The position numbers and the translations under genes were made by a program. Shown here piece by piece: positions 37,001-44,263 of a stretch of 64,000 nucleotides of DNA (position 1 is its first letter; every line of letters starts with the position of its first letter). The notes beneath the pieces are model-generated. The model searched no databases. It was not told where the DNA came from and worked only from the letters and a program-made list of their open reading frames with translations. The stretch is from Stieleria mannarensis (GTDB lineage Bacteria; Planctomycetota; Planctomycetia; Pirellulales; Pirellulaceae), in the NCBI RefSeq assembly GCF_014154935.1, contig NZ_JACEHH010000011.1, positions 62,001 through 126,000 on the forward strand, given 5' to 3'.

Positions 37001-39146
37001 TCAAGATCCAACAACGCTGGCCGTCGCTCAACCAGTCGTTGCGTGTCGGCAGCTTGGTATCACCGGGTTTCAGTAAACGGCTCCCGAAGAAGACACCATC
37101 CTGCAGTGGCATCCAATACTCAGGGACCAAATGCCAATAGCTCCCTTCGAGCTTCTTGACGTCTTTGGGATCGCTCAGCCAACAGATCTTTGCTTCGTAG
37201 TTGGATGTGTCTTGATAGACCACGACGGTGTCATCTCCGACCGGCAGAATCGCGTAGGGTTCGGTGGATTTGGTGAAGGCGTATTCGGCACGCACCTTGT
37301 ATCCGGCGGGGCCGAATTCTTCGATCTTTCCGTCTCGGACGAAAATCAGCGTGGGAAACGATTCGATGAAAAACTTGTCCCGACGACGACTTCGGATCAT
37401 CGGCAACGTGCTCGCATCGTCGGCGTCATCGAGCGGCTTCCAACCATATTCGTCCAAGATGCCGCCGGCGATAGTGCGTTGGAGCGTGCCGACCAGGTCG
37501 AGTTTTTTTAACCGTTTCAGAACCTCGGGGAACTGTTCGATCGTGCTGCGTCCGATGGCCGAACGGATCTGGTTCAACGTGAGTTCGAAATCGGCCAGCC
37601 CGCCGGTTTCCAAAACCGACAGTTTGTAATCCAGGAATTGCCACCAGATGTCTTTCAATGCGTCGTGGCCCGCGGCGGCTTGATCAAATCGACGGCCGCC
37701 GTGCCCGTATTGATCCCCATGACGCCGCGACGACTGATCACGGCAGATCAGTTTCGGAATCAGGGTGCGAACACGCGACGAAAAACGTTCATCGTCCAAG
37801 ACGTGCGTGAGCGACGAATTGCGCCGCGAGTGATCGACGTCGCCTTGCATCCAACCGGCGAACCCGATCCCGGCGCCCTGGTCGATGTCGGCCAGCGGAA
37901 TGTTTAAATCCAAACACGCTTCGATCACATCCACATCGGCCGGCACCGACGCCCAGCCCTGGGATTTTCCTAATTGCAGTGGCACGCCCTCGTCACGCAG
38001 TGCGTCGGCCGCGGATTCCAGCAGTTCGAAAAAACGTTTCGGCGGCGGTGTGCTGGCCATCGCAAGACGGCTGAACCAACCGGCACGTCCACCGGGCAAA
38101 TCCACGTCGTCGGGGAACTTTTCCGCCGGCAGTGCGAGCAACGGCAACACTTTCCATTGTTCCAGTTGGTCGATCCACTTCCATGCCGTCGACTCCGAAT
38201 AGTAATTCGACTCGCAGTTGGTGTGGACCAGCAACCAACCCCCAAACGAATCGGATTGTTTGACCAGGTGGGCGATCCGCTTGCTGACGGATTTCCAAAA
38301 CTGTTGCGGGGCGCGCGACATCGACGGGGCGGAGATGATCTCTTTAAGCAACCGATCGATTTCCGCATCGGGATCTTTACCGGCCAGCTTTGACAATCGA
38401 ATCAGATCCTTTGCCGCATTGGCCATCGGGGGCATCCCGCCGAGTGTCCGCCGCACCAGCAGATCGCGAAAGGTCTCGAAGGCTTCGTCGGGTTCAAATT
38501 GTTGTTCCAGGTCCTTGGTGTATTCGCCGAGTGCCCTGCCGGACAAACAGCCACTGAGGGCGAACTCCAGCACCGCGTCGCGGCGGCGTTCCCGGTCCAC
38601 ATCGAGCGCATGGACCCGTTCGGCCTCGAGCGCTTTACCGAGTCCACGTCCGGCGTAGGTTTGATTGCCCAACTCTTTAAAGATCCGCGCGGCTTCCTCC
38701 CAGAACGGCGGCAGAAAATGGCGAACCGATCGATTCAACTCCTCCGCCATTTCCGTGAACGCATCCCAGGCATGACCGGGTTTGGATTTCGCTTTGCGTG
38801 CCGCCGCCTTGATCCGTTTGACCAGCACCAAGGCGTCTTTAGCGTTTTCCGGGTGCGTGATCAGTGCCCAACTGGCGAATCCGAGTGCCCTCCGAGCCTG
38901 GATCGCCAGCGGCTTGCTTTCACCGGCCGGCTCAAGCCCCAAAAACTCCATCGCCAAATCTTCGGCCGGCCCCAACCGCTCGGCCCCCAGGCGGACGATC
39001 TTGCGGTCGCCCAAGACGGCGCCGGTGTAGGTTCGCGCGACGACCTTTTCGGTGGTTTTCGGGTCAACCTTGGCCTTGATCGGCAACATGCCGCCGGCAA
39101 CCAATTGAGCCTCGATGTCTCGCTTTGATTTCGTCGTCTTGCTCAT
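34017..39146 (-). CDS. Very large protein of the DUF4132/MoxR-vWA cluster, family not recognised
   Basis: A 1709-residue soluble protein with no signal peptide or membrane helix. The N-terminal third is helical (EKVVARTYTGAVLGDRKIVRLGAERLGPAEDLAMEFLGLEP). A middle section is beta-rich and could be propeller-like (YKVRAEYAFTKSTEPYAILPVGDDTVVVYQD; VHTNCESNYYSEST). A Lys/Glu helical segment (~990-1080) precedes a C-terminal region with a winged-helix-like end (GWKPAEYKKIAAELVEKKLVVSAKRGRAGRD). No Walker, nuclease or protease motif was seen. ATG 39146 overlaps the upstream stop (ATGA) and has GGAGGAAG upstream. Its partner is a DUF4132 protein, so it probably belongs to the MolR/YehI-type set, but I do not recognise a named family. 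Confidence 0.72.
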   Translation of the reverse strand: MSKTTKSKRDIEAQLVAGGMLPIKAKVDPKTTEKVVARTYTGAVLGDRKIVRLGAERLGPAEDLAMEFLGLEPAGESKPLAIQARRALGFASWALITHPENAKDALVLVKRIKAAARKAKSKPGHAWDAFTEMAEELNRSVRHFLPPFWEEAARIFKELGNQTYAGRGLGKALEAERVHALDVDRERRRDAVLEFALSGCLSGRALGEYTKDLEQQFEPDEAFETFRDLLVRRTLGGMPPMANAAKDLIRLSKLAGKDPDAEIDRLLKEIISAPSMSRAPQQFWKSVSKRIAHLVKQSDSFGGWLLVHTNCESNYYSESTAWKWIDQLEQWKVLPLLALPAEKFPDDVDLPGGRAGWFSRLAMASTPPPKRFFELLESAADALRDEGVPLQLGKSQGWASVPADVDVIEACLDLNIPLADIDQGAGIGFAGWMQGDVDHSRRNSSLTHVLDDERFSSRVRTLIPKLICRDQSSRRHGDQYGHGGRRFDQAAAGHDALKDIWWQFLDYKLSVLETGGLADFELTLNQIRSAIGRSTIEQFPEVLKRLKKLDLVGTLQRTIAGGILDEYGWKPLDDADDASTLPMIRSRRRDKFFIESFPTLIFVRDGKIEEFGPAGYKVRAEYAFTKSTEPYAILPVGDDTVVVYQDTSNYEAKICWLSDPKDVKKLEGSYWHLVPEYWMPLQDGVFFGSRLLKPGDTKLPTRNDWLSDGQRCWILKVDPMQYQVDGDSGEVTHTTTLQEIDPVTGKKLRESVPGWFEPDLSANATVRWPLCFLMPTPEGLEASPLGSADGLLGWSVRTMRDGSTIGRGIDGRTCTLQPGPHGFENAPVPIAMMDKPGSDSHWVITAGGTVIDAETGIGIALLQEKANRYRIGQPMNLSHRFFHHYTVRCKQASAKLRKISTKQAKVLLEAGRAQHQAHRKKKEEAESDPNREAVVQAVEKWLPDAPPRLQKGLGKIVSIMAAEQASLASFLERITAPPKDEAKPAESKETQDSSPTADGLSDLTIRWPGSNRPDIHRYGNTGASKAHIEVVTNFFETGNQQKIPPGNPDWISVIDDPCAAAWKWFWMQSTIGADNEATQNAPAKARFLTSLGLRGLAYLAQRGILDWKGKFVYYIAKGFSEADAKRAENKPYAPQRGKAIAFTNGKHRYVAYALGGYGAEEIHVLEYIESGNPKPPKPYAILEAIPLRRGWGSKQVQAFVDAVAGLETLPLIEPELLAAAAEQLGASPVQVGLAWMADLRTSPYGQEKLTKELRSHYGWKLNEIKQAIAGLDGEGLPMSLLSAGLLDDPAGAIGSGKNEAFTRMVQAWKKRRESTVTLPPQAAAPLEHVGFGYPPLDRKAFLQLLSDPKDSGIWAKRKTTFQYATQSNRYQQHILDAVYTPEPPLDLKKVLPQLFDAVGWVNYATPFGDPARRKIPALIQAAREWLDAPETTLPFGATQTTRDWYGENKIDVEATVDQFSKVIAPCERKKQGHYEFDSGLIVGAIYPPVCRLHFRTSKLLGSDDLAMLAAAGKMTFHYEGDGSEILEFARFVLEMRSDIADELIAWNQGDALPDGTWEQAPLVSVPDLVARVAKDQGISDAAACLYLQILALPDPTAKNVQAWNGWKPAEYKKIAAELVEKKLVVSAKRGRAGRDIFLPGGWEPLKLPNLPVETWKLSMYGHDGTGRLRGGTAALLVCTRPVASQFRFAYDRVTSGDAPRYEETLQTTS

Positions 39147-40432
39147 GCGTCTTCCTCCGACGAGTCGACTTTGCGTTTGGCATAGATCTCCGAAGCCATC
39201 CGCACGCCTTCGCTGAACGTGACCGGTCCGATCGAGTTGATCCGCTGGGGTTTCTGGTTTTCGTCGACGAACACCAAACCGCCCGTCCACGTCGGCGACT
39301 CGGGATACTCATCCCCGACGAAATACCGGGCCTCGATCAACGCGTGGTTCTCCCAGACACGGCAGGTCGCATAGCCGCCGCGAACGGGATAGCCCAAGCG
39401 ACGACAGTGGGACAATGCAAAGTTCAATTGTTCGAAGTGGCCGCCGGAAAAGTCGTTGATCGAATTGTGTTCCGATTGGTCCTCGGTCGGCTGATAGATC
39501 GGGCGATAGAGTTGGTCGATCGATTGTCGGATGCCCAGATCGCCGGCCAATTCACACAGCTCTTCCAGATCGCCGATCAAGATCGGGTGGGGCACGGCAA
39601 AGGCGTCGCTTTTGAACCACCGGGTTTCGCCATCCAGGTCGATCACCCCCAGGCCGCGTTTCGCATCGACCTGGCGAAGTAATCCGGCACGCTCGAGGTC
39701 GAACTTTCCGCCCGCCGCCACCGGCACGATCACCATGTTTTCGACGCCGGCACGCCACGCCGGATCGGCCCAGATTTCGTTTAGCACGGTGCGGGGGATC
39801 GACAAGGAACGCAGCATCCAGCGTTCGACCGCGTGCAAACATTCCAATTCATGTTCGGCCAACCAATCCGCGAGTGCCATCAACGACTCGGCCGTTTCGG
39901 TTTCCTTCAGCCACTTGGGAACCGACGCGAGCGATTTGCCTTTGGGGTTTTGACAGACGAGTTTTCCCGCGCGGAGCCCCAGCTTGTAATCCCGCTCGGT
40001 ATCCACCCACGCGTCCTGCTGTTGGACCGTTGACGTCATCGATTTCCCCGCCTGTTTCAAACCGCCCTGTAAGACTGCCCCGAGCCGCCAGGTGGATATT
40101 GTGCCACAGTAGCGCACGGCGGTGGGGAAGGGGACGCGGGGGAAAAACGTCGGTAGGAAGATTAAGGCCAAGTGGATACCGCGATCGGTCAGCACATCGA
40201 GCGCTTCGTCCCAAGGACGTCCCATGCCGCCTTCGAAAGCGGCGACTGCATCGCGCAGCGGCCGCAATTGATCCGAGCCGGCAATCGCTTGCGCCGCAGG
40301 CATTGACCCGATCGCGTTGCGCAAGGGGTGAGCGCTGACCAGATCGATCAAAGTCTCCAGACGCGGCACTTCGGCGTAGCCGACCAAGCAATCTAGCCGA
40401 GGATTCGAGCGGCCGCGGAGAATCTTGAGCAA
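39143..40432 (-). CDS. DUF4132-domain protein (short, MolR/YehI-like)
   Basis: A 429-residue protein whose C-terminal half has DUF4132 features: ALADWLAEHELECLHAVERWMLRSLSIPRTVLNEIWADPAWR, a glycine-containing strand (GVIDLDGET), AVPHPILIGDLEELCELA and QSIDQLYRPIYQPT, ending with the GGLVFVDEN strand. DUF4132 proteins such as E. coli YehI/MolR are usually over 1000 residues; here the domain is nearly all there is, and the 1709-residue neighbour may supply the rest. The start is TTG 40432 with GGAGAG upstream, which is weak, so the true 5' end is uncertain. Its stop overlaps the next start. First gene of the minus-strand cluster. Confidence 0.75.
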   Translation of the reverse strand: MLKILRGRSNPRLDCLVGYAEVPRLETLIDLVSAHPLRNAIGSMPAAQAIAGSDQLRPLRDAVAAFEGGMGRPWDEALDVLTDRGIHLALIFLPTFFPRVPFPTAVRYCGTISTWRLGAVLQGGLKQAGKSMTSTVQQQDAWVDTERDYKLGLRAGKLVCQNPKGKSLASVPKWLKETETAESLMALADWLAEHELECLHAVERWMLRSLSIPRTVLNEIWADPAWRAGVENMVIVPVAAGGKFDLERAGLLRQVDAKRGLGVIDLDGETRWFKSDAFAVPHPILIGDLEELCELAGDLGIRQSIDQLYRPIYQPTEDQSEHNSINDFSGGHFEQLNFALSHCRRLGYPVRGGYATCRVWENHALIEARYFVGDEYPESPTWTGGLVFVDENQKPQRINSIGPVTFSEGVRMASEIYAKRKVDSSEEDA

Positions 40433-40518
40433 CCGATTGTCTCACTCTCCCCTGTTGTCTTTTTCGCACATCGAAATGCCTTCAAATTGACCGCAGGATT
40501 GTTCTTTGAAACTGGTAT

Positions 40519-40546
40519 TTGCGGATCGCCGCAACGGTGCTATGAT
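40519..40546 (+). promoter_or_regulatory. Predicted sigma-70-type promoter upstream of csrA-receiver gene 1
   Basis: TTGCGG (40519-40524) and TATGAT (40541-40546) are separated by 16 bases, about 190 bases ahead of the CsrA-receiver start. The 306-base gap also contains a short hairpin (aggtagtgatacct, ~40564). Prediction by eye only. Confidence 0.35.
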
Positions 40547-40706
40547 CCCCCCCATGAAGATTGTGAGGTAGTGATACCTACCGGTTTGTTGACTGGTCGA
40601 CTGGATGTCACGCGATCAAATTTCCGTGTTTGTTGTCGCGGAAAGGGGCAACGCTCCGCACCAAAGCGGGGACGCCGACATCCACATGGGAATCCCTCGG
40701 GGCAGC

Positions 40707-40731
40707 ACGGAGGATTCTCGGTCGTAAGGAG
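40707..40731 (+). promoter_or_regulatory. Possible CsrA-type binding sites over the ribosome binding site
   Basis: Two ANGGA motifs (ACGGA at 40707-40711 and AAGGA at 40726-40730) have their GGA cores 19 bases apart. The second is part of the AAGGAG Shine-Dalgarno sequence of the CsrA-receiver gene. This spacing is close to that reported as optimal for a CsrA dimer bridging two sites, so translational autoregulation is possible (inference). Confidence 0.35.
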
Positions 40732-40738
40732 ACCAGTC

Positions 40739-41509
40739 ATGTTAGTGATTTCACGTCGACTCAACGAATCGGTTCAGTTCCCGAATCTGGGAATCACAGT
40801 CACCCTTCTCAAAAACACCGGTTCGCGGATTCGGCTCGGCATCGACGCTCCCTCGGAGGTCGAGATCCTTCGCAGCGAGCTGGCTGGCGGTGAACTGGCT
40901 GGCGGTGACTCGCGGACGTGTTACGACAATTCGCATCGGAGTGCTTCATCGAATCGCCATCTCGATTCCGCATCGAAGATTCTGAGAAAGCTGCGGACGA
41001 CGGTCGAATCGATGCAGTGGGACGACTCGCGGGCGCTGCTGACTGCGGCGTTTTGCGAATTGAGGTCACTTGATGAACAGGTCGAAGCCCGGCGAAACGG
41101 AATGTCGTTGGCCGGCGCCGCGCCGCGCCGCGCTTTGCTGGTCGACGACAACCGCAACGAATCCCGGCTGCTTGCCAGCTACCTGCGGCTGAAGTCATTC
41201 GAGGTGGACGTCGCTTACGACGGGGCGGATGCTGTGGAACATCTGGACAACGGTGAAAAGCCCGATGTCGTGTTGTTGGACATGAACATGCCCAAGTACG
41301 ACGGCCGCTGGACGGTCAACAAGCTGCGCAGCGATCCCCAGCATTGTGGCCTCAAGATCCTGGCCGTCAGCGGGATGGAGCCGGACGATTACGACGTCCC
41401 GATCGGCGCGTCGGGCGTGGACCGCTGGCTCCGCAAGCCGCTCAACCCCGAAGAATTGGTTCGCGAGATCGTCCAGAGTACCGCGCCGGACCCGTTGCTA
41501 TCGGCCTGA
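40739..41509 (+). CDS. CsrA-response regulator receiver fusion protein 1
   Basis: A 256-residue protein in two parts. Residues 1-49 are a CsrA-type RNA-binding domain: MLVISRRLNESV, ITVTLLKNTGSRIRLGIDAPSEVEILRSEL. The RNA-contacting positions Arg6, Arg7 and Arg45 (equivalent to Arg44 of E. coli CsrA) are present. After a helical linker (~70-125), residues ~132-247 form a receiver domain with acidic pair Asp136/Asp137 (VDDN), phospho-acceptor Asp181 (LLDMNMP), Ser211 and Lys233 (RKPL). CsrA normally is a stand-alone ~60-residue protein, so this fusion suggests RNA binding or dimerisation controlled by phosphorylation (inference). AAGGAG lies 7 bases before ATG 40739. A tandem 15-base duplication repeats ELAGG right after the CsrA part. 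Confidence 0.88.
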   Translation: MLVISRRLNESVQFPNLGITVTLLKNTGSRIRLGIDAPSEVEILRSELAGGELAGGDSRTCYDNSHRSASSNRHLDSASKILRKLRTTVESMQWDDSRALLTAAFCELRSLDEQVEARRNGMSLAGAAPRRALLVDDNRNESRLLASYLRLKSFEVDVAYDGADAVEHLDNGEKPDVVLLDMNMPKYDGRWTVNKLRSDPQHCGLKILAVSGMEPDDYDVPIGASGVDRWLRKPLNPEELVREIVQSTAPDPLLSA

Positions 41510-41640
41510 ACCAAGACCACTTCGGCAAACCATGATCGTCTTTGCCGGTTGCCGGCTGAACCAGCGATATCGGCGGGTTCAGTATGCGGAAGTCATGCGG
41601 ATGGGGCAAATCCGCGTGACACCGCCGGCCACCGGCGAGA

Positions 41641-41702
41641 GCGGGGAGCAGGGGTCGGGGCAGAAGCGTTTGGCTTCCCCCGGCTCCCCGCAGTTTTTTC
41701 TT
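41641..41702 (+). terminator. Probable rho-independent terminator after CsrA-receiver gene 1
   Basis: gcggggagc (41641-41649) pairs perfectly with gctccccgc (41683-41691), with further G/C pairing inside, followed by six T at 41694-41699. It lies 132 bases after the stop codon. A smaller hairpin (ctgaacc/ggttcag, 41556-41582) precedes it. Confidence 0.6.
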
Positions 41703-42185
41703 CTCCATCTGCATCAAGTCAAGCGATCGAAGCATTGGTCAAGTAAGCTCAGACTTTCTTTCCTGGGGTTGCGGTCACTCCGCTGCGCTCGTTCCCTGAC
41801 GCCAGGCTATGGATGTGCATGCCCTTTGAGCAAGTGCCGCGGAATGAATTCCGCAGCATCGTGAAACAGCCTTCTGGGCGAACAAAGCCATTCGCGTGAC
41901 GGCCTGTCGATTTCCGGGCCCGCTGTGTGAGCCAGGGGCTGATCCGGGGAACTCGACAGACGTCACCTGCGCGGCGACCGTCCGGATCGGTACACTGACG
42001 CGGGGGGTCGCCGAATCGAACGCTTGCGGCATTGATCGATTTTTCCGGCGGATTTGGCGGGCGGCCGAAGGCGGCGGGGGGGAATCGCGTCGGAGCCGAT
42101 CGTGCCGGCGGCGATGCTGATCGAGGCATCGGCACGGTGTTCTGCCAGCAATTCAGTTTTTCTGCCAGCAATTCAGGGGCTTTGG
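41703..42185. other. Non-coding stretch with small palindrome and micro-duplication
   Basis: No convincing reading frame. It holds a perfect palindrome gcggaatgaattccgc (41839-41854) and two copies of tctgccagcaattcag 20 bases apart (42141-42156, 42161-42176) just before the kinase gene. A promoter for the kinase operon is expected here but no clear one was recognised. Confidence 0.5.
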
Positions 42186-43769
42186 ATGGACAAGTTAGCG
42201 GGCATCATTGCGCTGGGCATCATTGCGCTGGGCATTGTCGGCACCGCTGTTTCGCTCGCGTTCTCAGGCGACGTGTCGTTGCTGTGGGACACCGCCGACT
42301 ACCCGCCCCGCTGGCATTGCGGTCGCTGGACGCCGCTGATGGGATGGCTGCACATCGTCAGCGATTTCGCCACCTGGGTCGCTTACGTGGCGATCCCGAT
42401 CATGCTGGTGTATTTCGCCCGCTCGCAACCGGAAATCCCGTTCCGGAATCTGTTTTGGCTGTTCAGCGTCTTCATCTTGTTTTGCGGATCGACCCACCTG
42501 ATGGAGGCCATCATCTTTTGGTGGCCTGCGTACCGATTGCTGGGGGTGTTGAAACTGGGGACCGGGATCGTGTCGATCGCGACGGCGGTCGTGTTGAGCT
42601 GGACGATCCCCAAGATGCTTCAAATGCAAAGCCCCCAGCAGTTAGAAAACAAAGTCACTCAGCGGACCGCGGAATTGGAACTGGCCCGGTTGCAACTGCA
42701 GCGTGTGATCGACCAGAGCCGCAATTTCCTCGGGATCCTGGATCTCGACGGCACACTTTTGGAAACCAACCAGGCATCGCTGACGGCAACCGGACTCCGC
42801 AAGGAAGACGTTCTGAACCGGCCATTCTGGGAAACCGGCTGGTGGAAAGATTTCTCGTCGATGAAGCCGACCCTGGAAAACGCGATCGCCGATGCCCGTA
42901 ACGGACAAGGCACCCGATTCGAACTCAAGCGCCAGTCGGCCGAGGGGTCCGTGATCATCGTTGATTGCTCGCTGCAGCCGATGCCGGGTGCCGACGGACA
43001 GGTCGCCTGGATCCTGTCCGAAGGCATCGACATCACCGATCAACGGATACGTGAAGACGAATTGAAGCATCTCAACTCGGAACTTTCCAAGAGCAATCGC
43101 GAATTAGAACAGTTCGCCTATGTGGCCTCGCATGACCTGAAGGAGCCGTTGCGGAAAATTTCCTCCTTCGCCCAGCTACTTCAGCAGGAGTACGGGAGCA
43201 AGCTTTCCGAAGAGGCCACCGAGTACATCGAATTTATCGTCAGCAGCGCCGACCGCTTGATGACGTTGATCAGCGACTTGTTGTCGATTTCTCGGATCAG
43301 CTCGCAAGGCAAACAGCTCGCCCCGGTCGACGCCAACGCGGCGCTGGCCGAAGCGATCAGCAATCTGCAGATGGCGATCGAAGAATCGGGCGCGGAAATC
43401 ACCGTCGAATCGTTTCCGACGCTGATCGCCGATCCGAACCAATTGACCCAGCTGTTCCAGAACTTGATCGAAAATGCGATCAAGTATCACGGGCAGAATC
43501 CTCCGCAGATTCACGTCGGCGGCCGGCAAATCGGCCCCCAGTACGAATGTTTCGTCAAAGACAACGGGATCGGGATCGAAGAAAAATACGCCGAGCGGAT
43601 TTTCGAGATCTTTAAACGGCTGCACAGTCGCGGCGAGTATCCTGGCACGGGCGTCGGGCTGGCGATCTGCAAAAAGATCGTGCAACGCATGGGCGGACGG
43701 ATATGGCTGGAATCGACGCCCGGTGACGGCAGCACGTTTTACTTCACCATCAATAGGCAAACGACATGA
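42186..43769 (+). CDS. Histidine kinase with ethylene-receptor-like membrane sensor
   Basis: A 527-residue sensor kinase. After a first helix (5-26), residues ~53-145 form three membrane helices strikingly like the plant ETR1 ethylene/copper-binding domain: Asp60 (VSD), Tyr67 (AY), Cys100 and His104 (FCGSTHL), with the same spacings as ETR1 Asp25, Tyr32, Cys65 and His69. A PAS domain (~171-290) follows, then HisKA with His316 (VASHDLKEPLRK) and HATPase with Asn430, Asp459-Gly460 and GTGVGLAI. All catalytic boxes are intact. ATG 42186 has AGGGG 6 bases upstream; the frame is open further upstream. Its stop overlaps the next gene (ATGA), encoding its probable receiver. Copper-dependent ethylene binding is inferred, not shown. 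Confidence 0.88.
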   Translation: MDKLAGIIALGIIALGIVGTAVSLAFSGDVSLLWDTADYPPRWHCGRWTPLMGWLHIVSDFATWVAYVAIPIMLVYFARSQPEIPFRNLFWLFSVFILFCGSTHLMEAIIFWWPAYRLLGVLKLGTGIVSIATAVVLSWTIPKMLQMQSPQQLENKVTQRTAELELARLQLQRVIDQSRNFLGILDLDGTLLETNQASLTATGLRKEDVLNRPFWETGWWKDFSSMKPTLENAIADARNGQGTRFELKRQSAEGSVIIVDCSLQPMPGADGQVAWILSEGIDITDQRIREDELKHLNSELSKSNRELEQFAYVASHDLKEPLRKISSFAQLLQQEYGSKLSEEATEYIEFIVSSADRLMTLISDLLSISRISSQGKQLAPVDANAALAEAISNLQMAIEESGAEITVESFPTLIADPNQLTQLFQNLIENAIKYHGQNPPQIHVGGRQIGPQYECFVKDNGIGIEEKYAERIFEIFKRLHSRGEYPGTGVGLAICKKIVQRMGGRIWLESTPGDGSTFYFTINRQTT

Positions 43770-44218
43770 TCGACATCGGCCCTCCCCCGCGGTTGATCGA
43801 TATTTTGCTGATCGACGATGACCCCGGCGACATCCTGCTGACCAAAAAAGCGCTCAAGGGCAGCAAATTCTACAACACGCTGAACGTCGCCGCCGACGGC
43901 GTGGATGCTTTGGAATACCTGCGTGGCGCCGACGCAAGTGAACGTAAACAGTTGCCCGATCTGATCCTGCTGGATTTGAACATGCCGCGGATGGACGGCC
44001 GCGAATTCCTTCGCGAGATCAAACAAGTCCCGGCCTGGAAACGCATCCCCGTCGTCGTGCTGACCACGTCGGATGCCGAGAAAGACATCCTCAAATCGTA
44101 TGACCTGCATGCCAGTTGCTACATCACCAAACCGATCGGGCTGGACCAGTTTCAAGAGGTCGTCAATTCGATCAAGGGATTTTGGTTGGCGATCGTCAAG
44201 TATCCGCCCAAGTCGTAG
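43766..44218 (+). CDS. Single-domain response regulator (Rcp1-like)
   Basis: A 150-residue receiver with no output domain: acidic cluster DDDPGD (17-22), phospho-acceptor Asp70 (LILLDLNMPRMDG), Thr in VVLTTSDAEKDI, Lys in ITKPIGLDQF and the Phe/Trp-rich tail (VVNSIKGFWLAIVKYP) typical of the Rcp1 group that partners phytochrome-like kinases. It overlaps the ethylene-receptor-like kinase gene by four bases and is therefore its likely cognate partner. Without an output domain it must act by protein contact or as a phosphate shuttle, possibly to the downstream kinases or CsrA-receiver proteins (inference). Confidence 0.9.
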   Translation: MIDIGPPPRLIDILLIDDDPGDILLTKKALKGSKFYNTLNVAADGVDALEYLRGADASERKQLPDLILLDLNMPRMDGREFLREIKQVPAWKRIPVVVLTTSDAEKDILKSYDLHASCYITKPIGLDQFQEVVNSIKGFWLAIVKYPPKS

Positions 44219-44263
44219 CGGGCCAGGCAGCCCCTTGTTTTCGATCCCGATGAGAACGAATAG

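Noticed and set aside
40487-40738. In-frame upstream extension of CsrA-receiver 1 (84 extra residues)
   Set aside because: The CsrA match begins exactly at ATG 40739 behind AAGGAG; upstream residues are Cys/Arg-rich and non-conserved-looking, and a promoter-like sequence lies inside.
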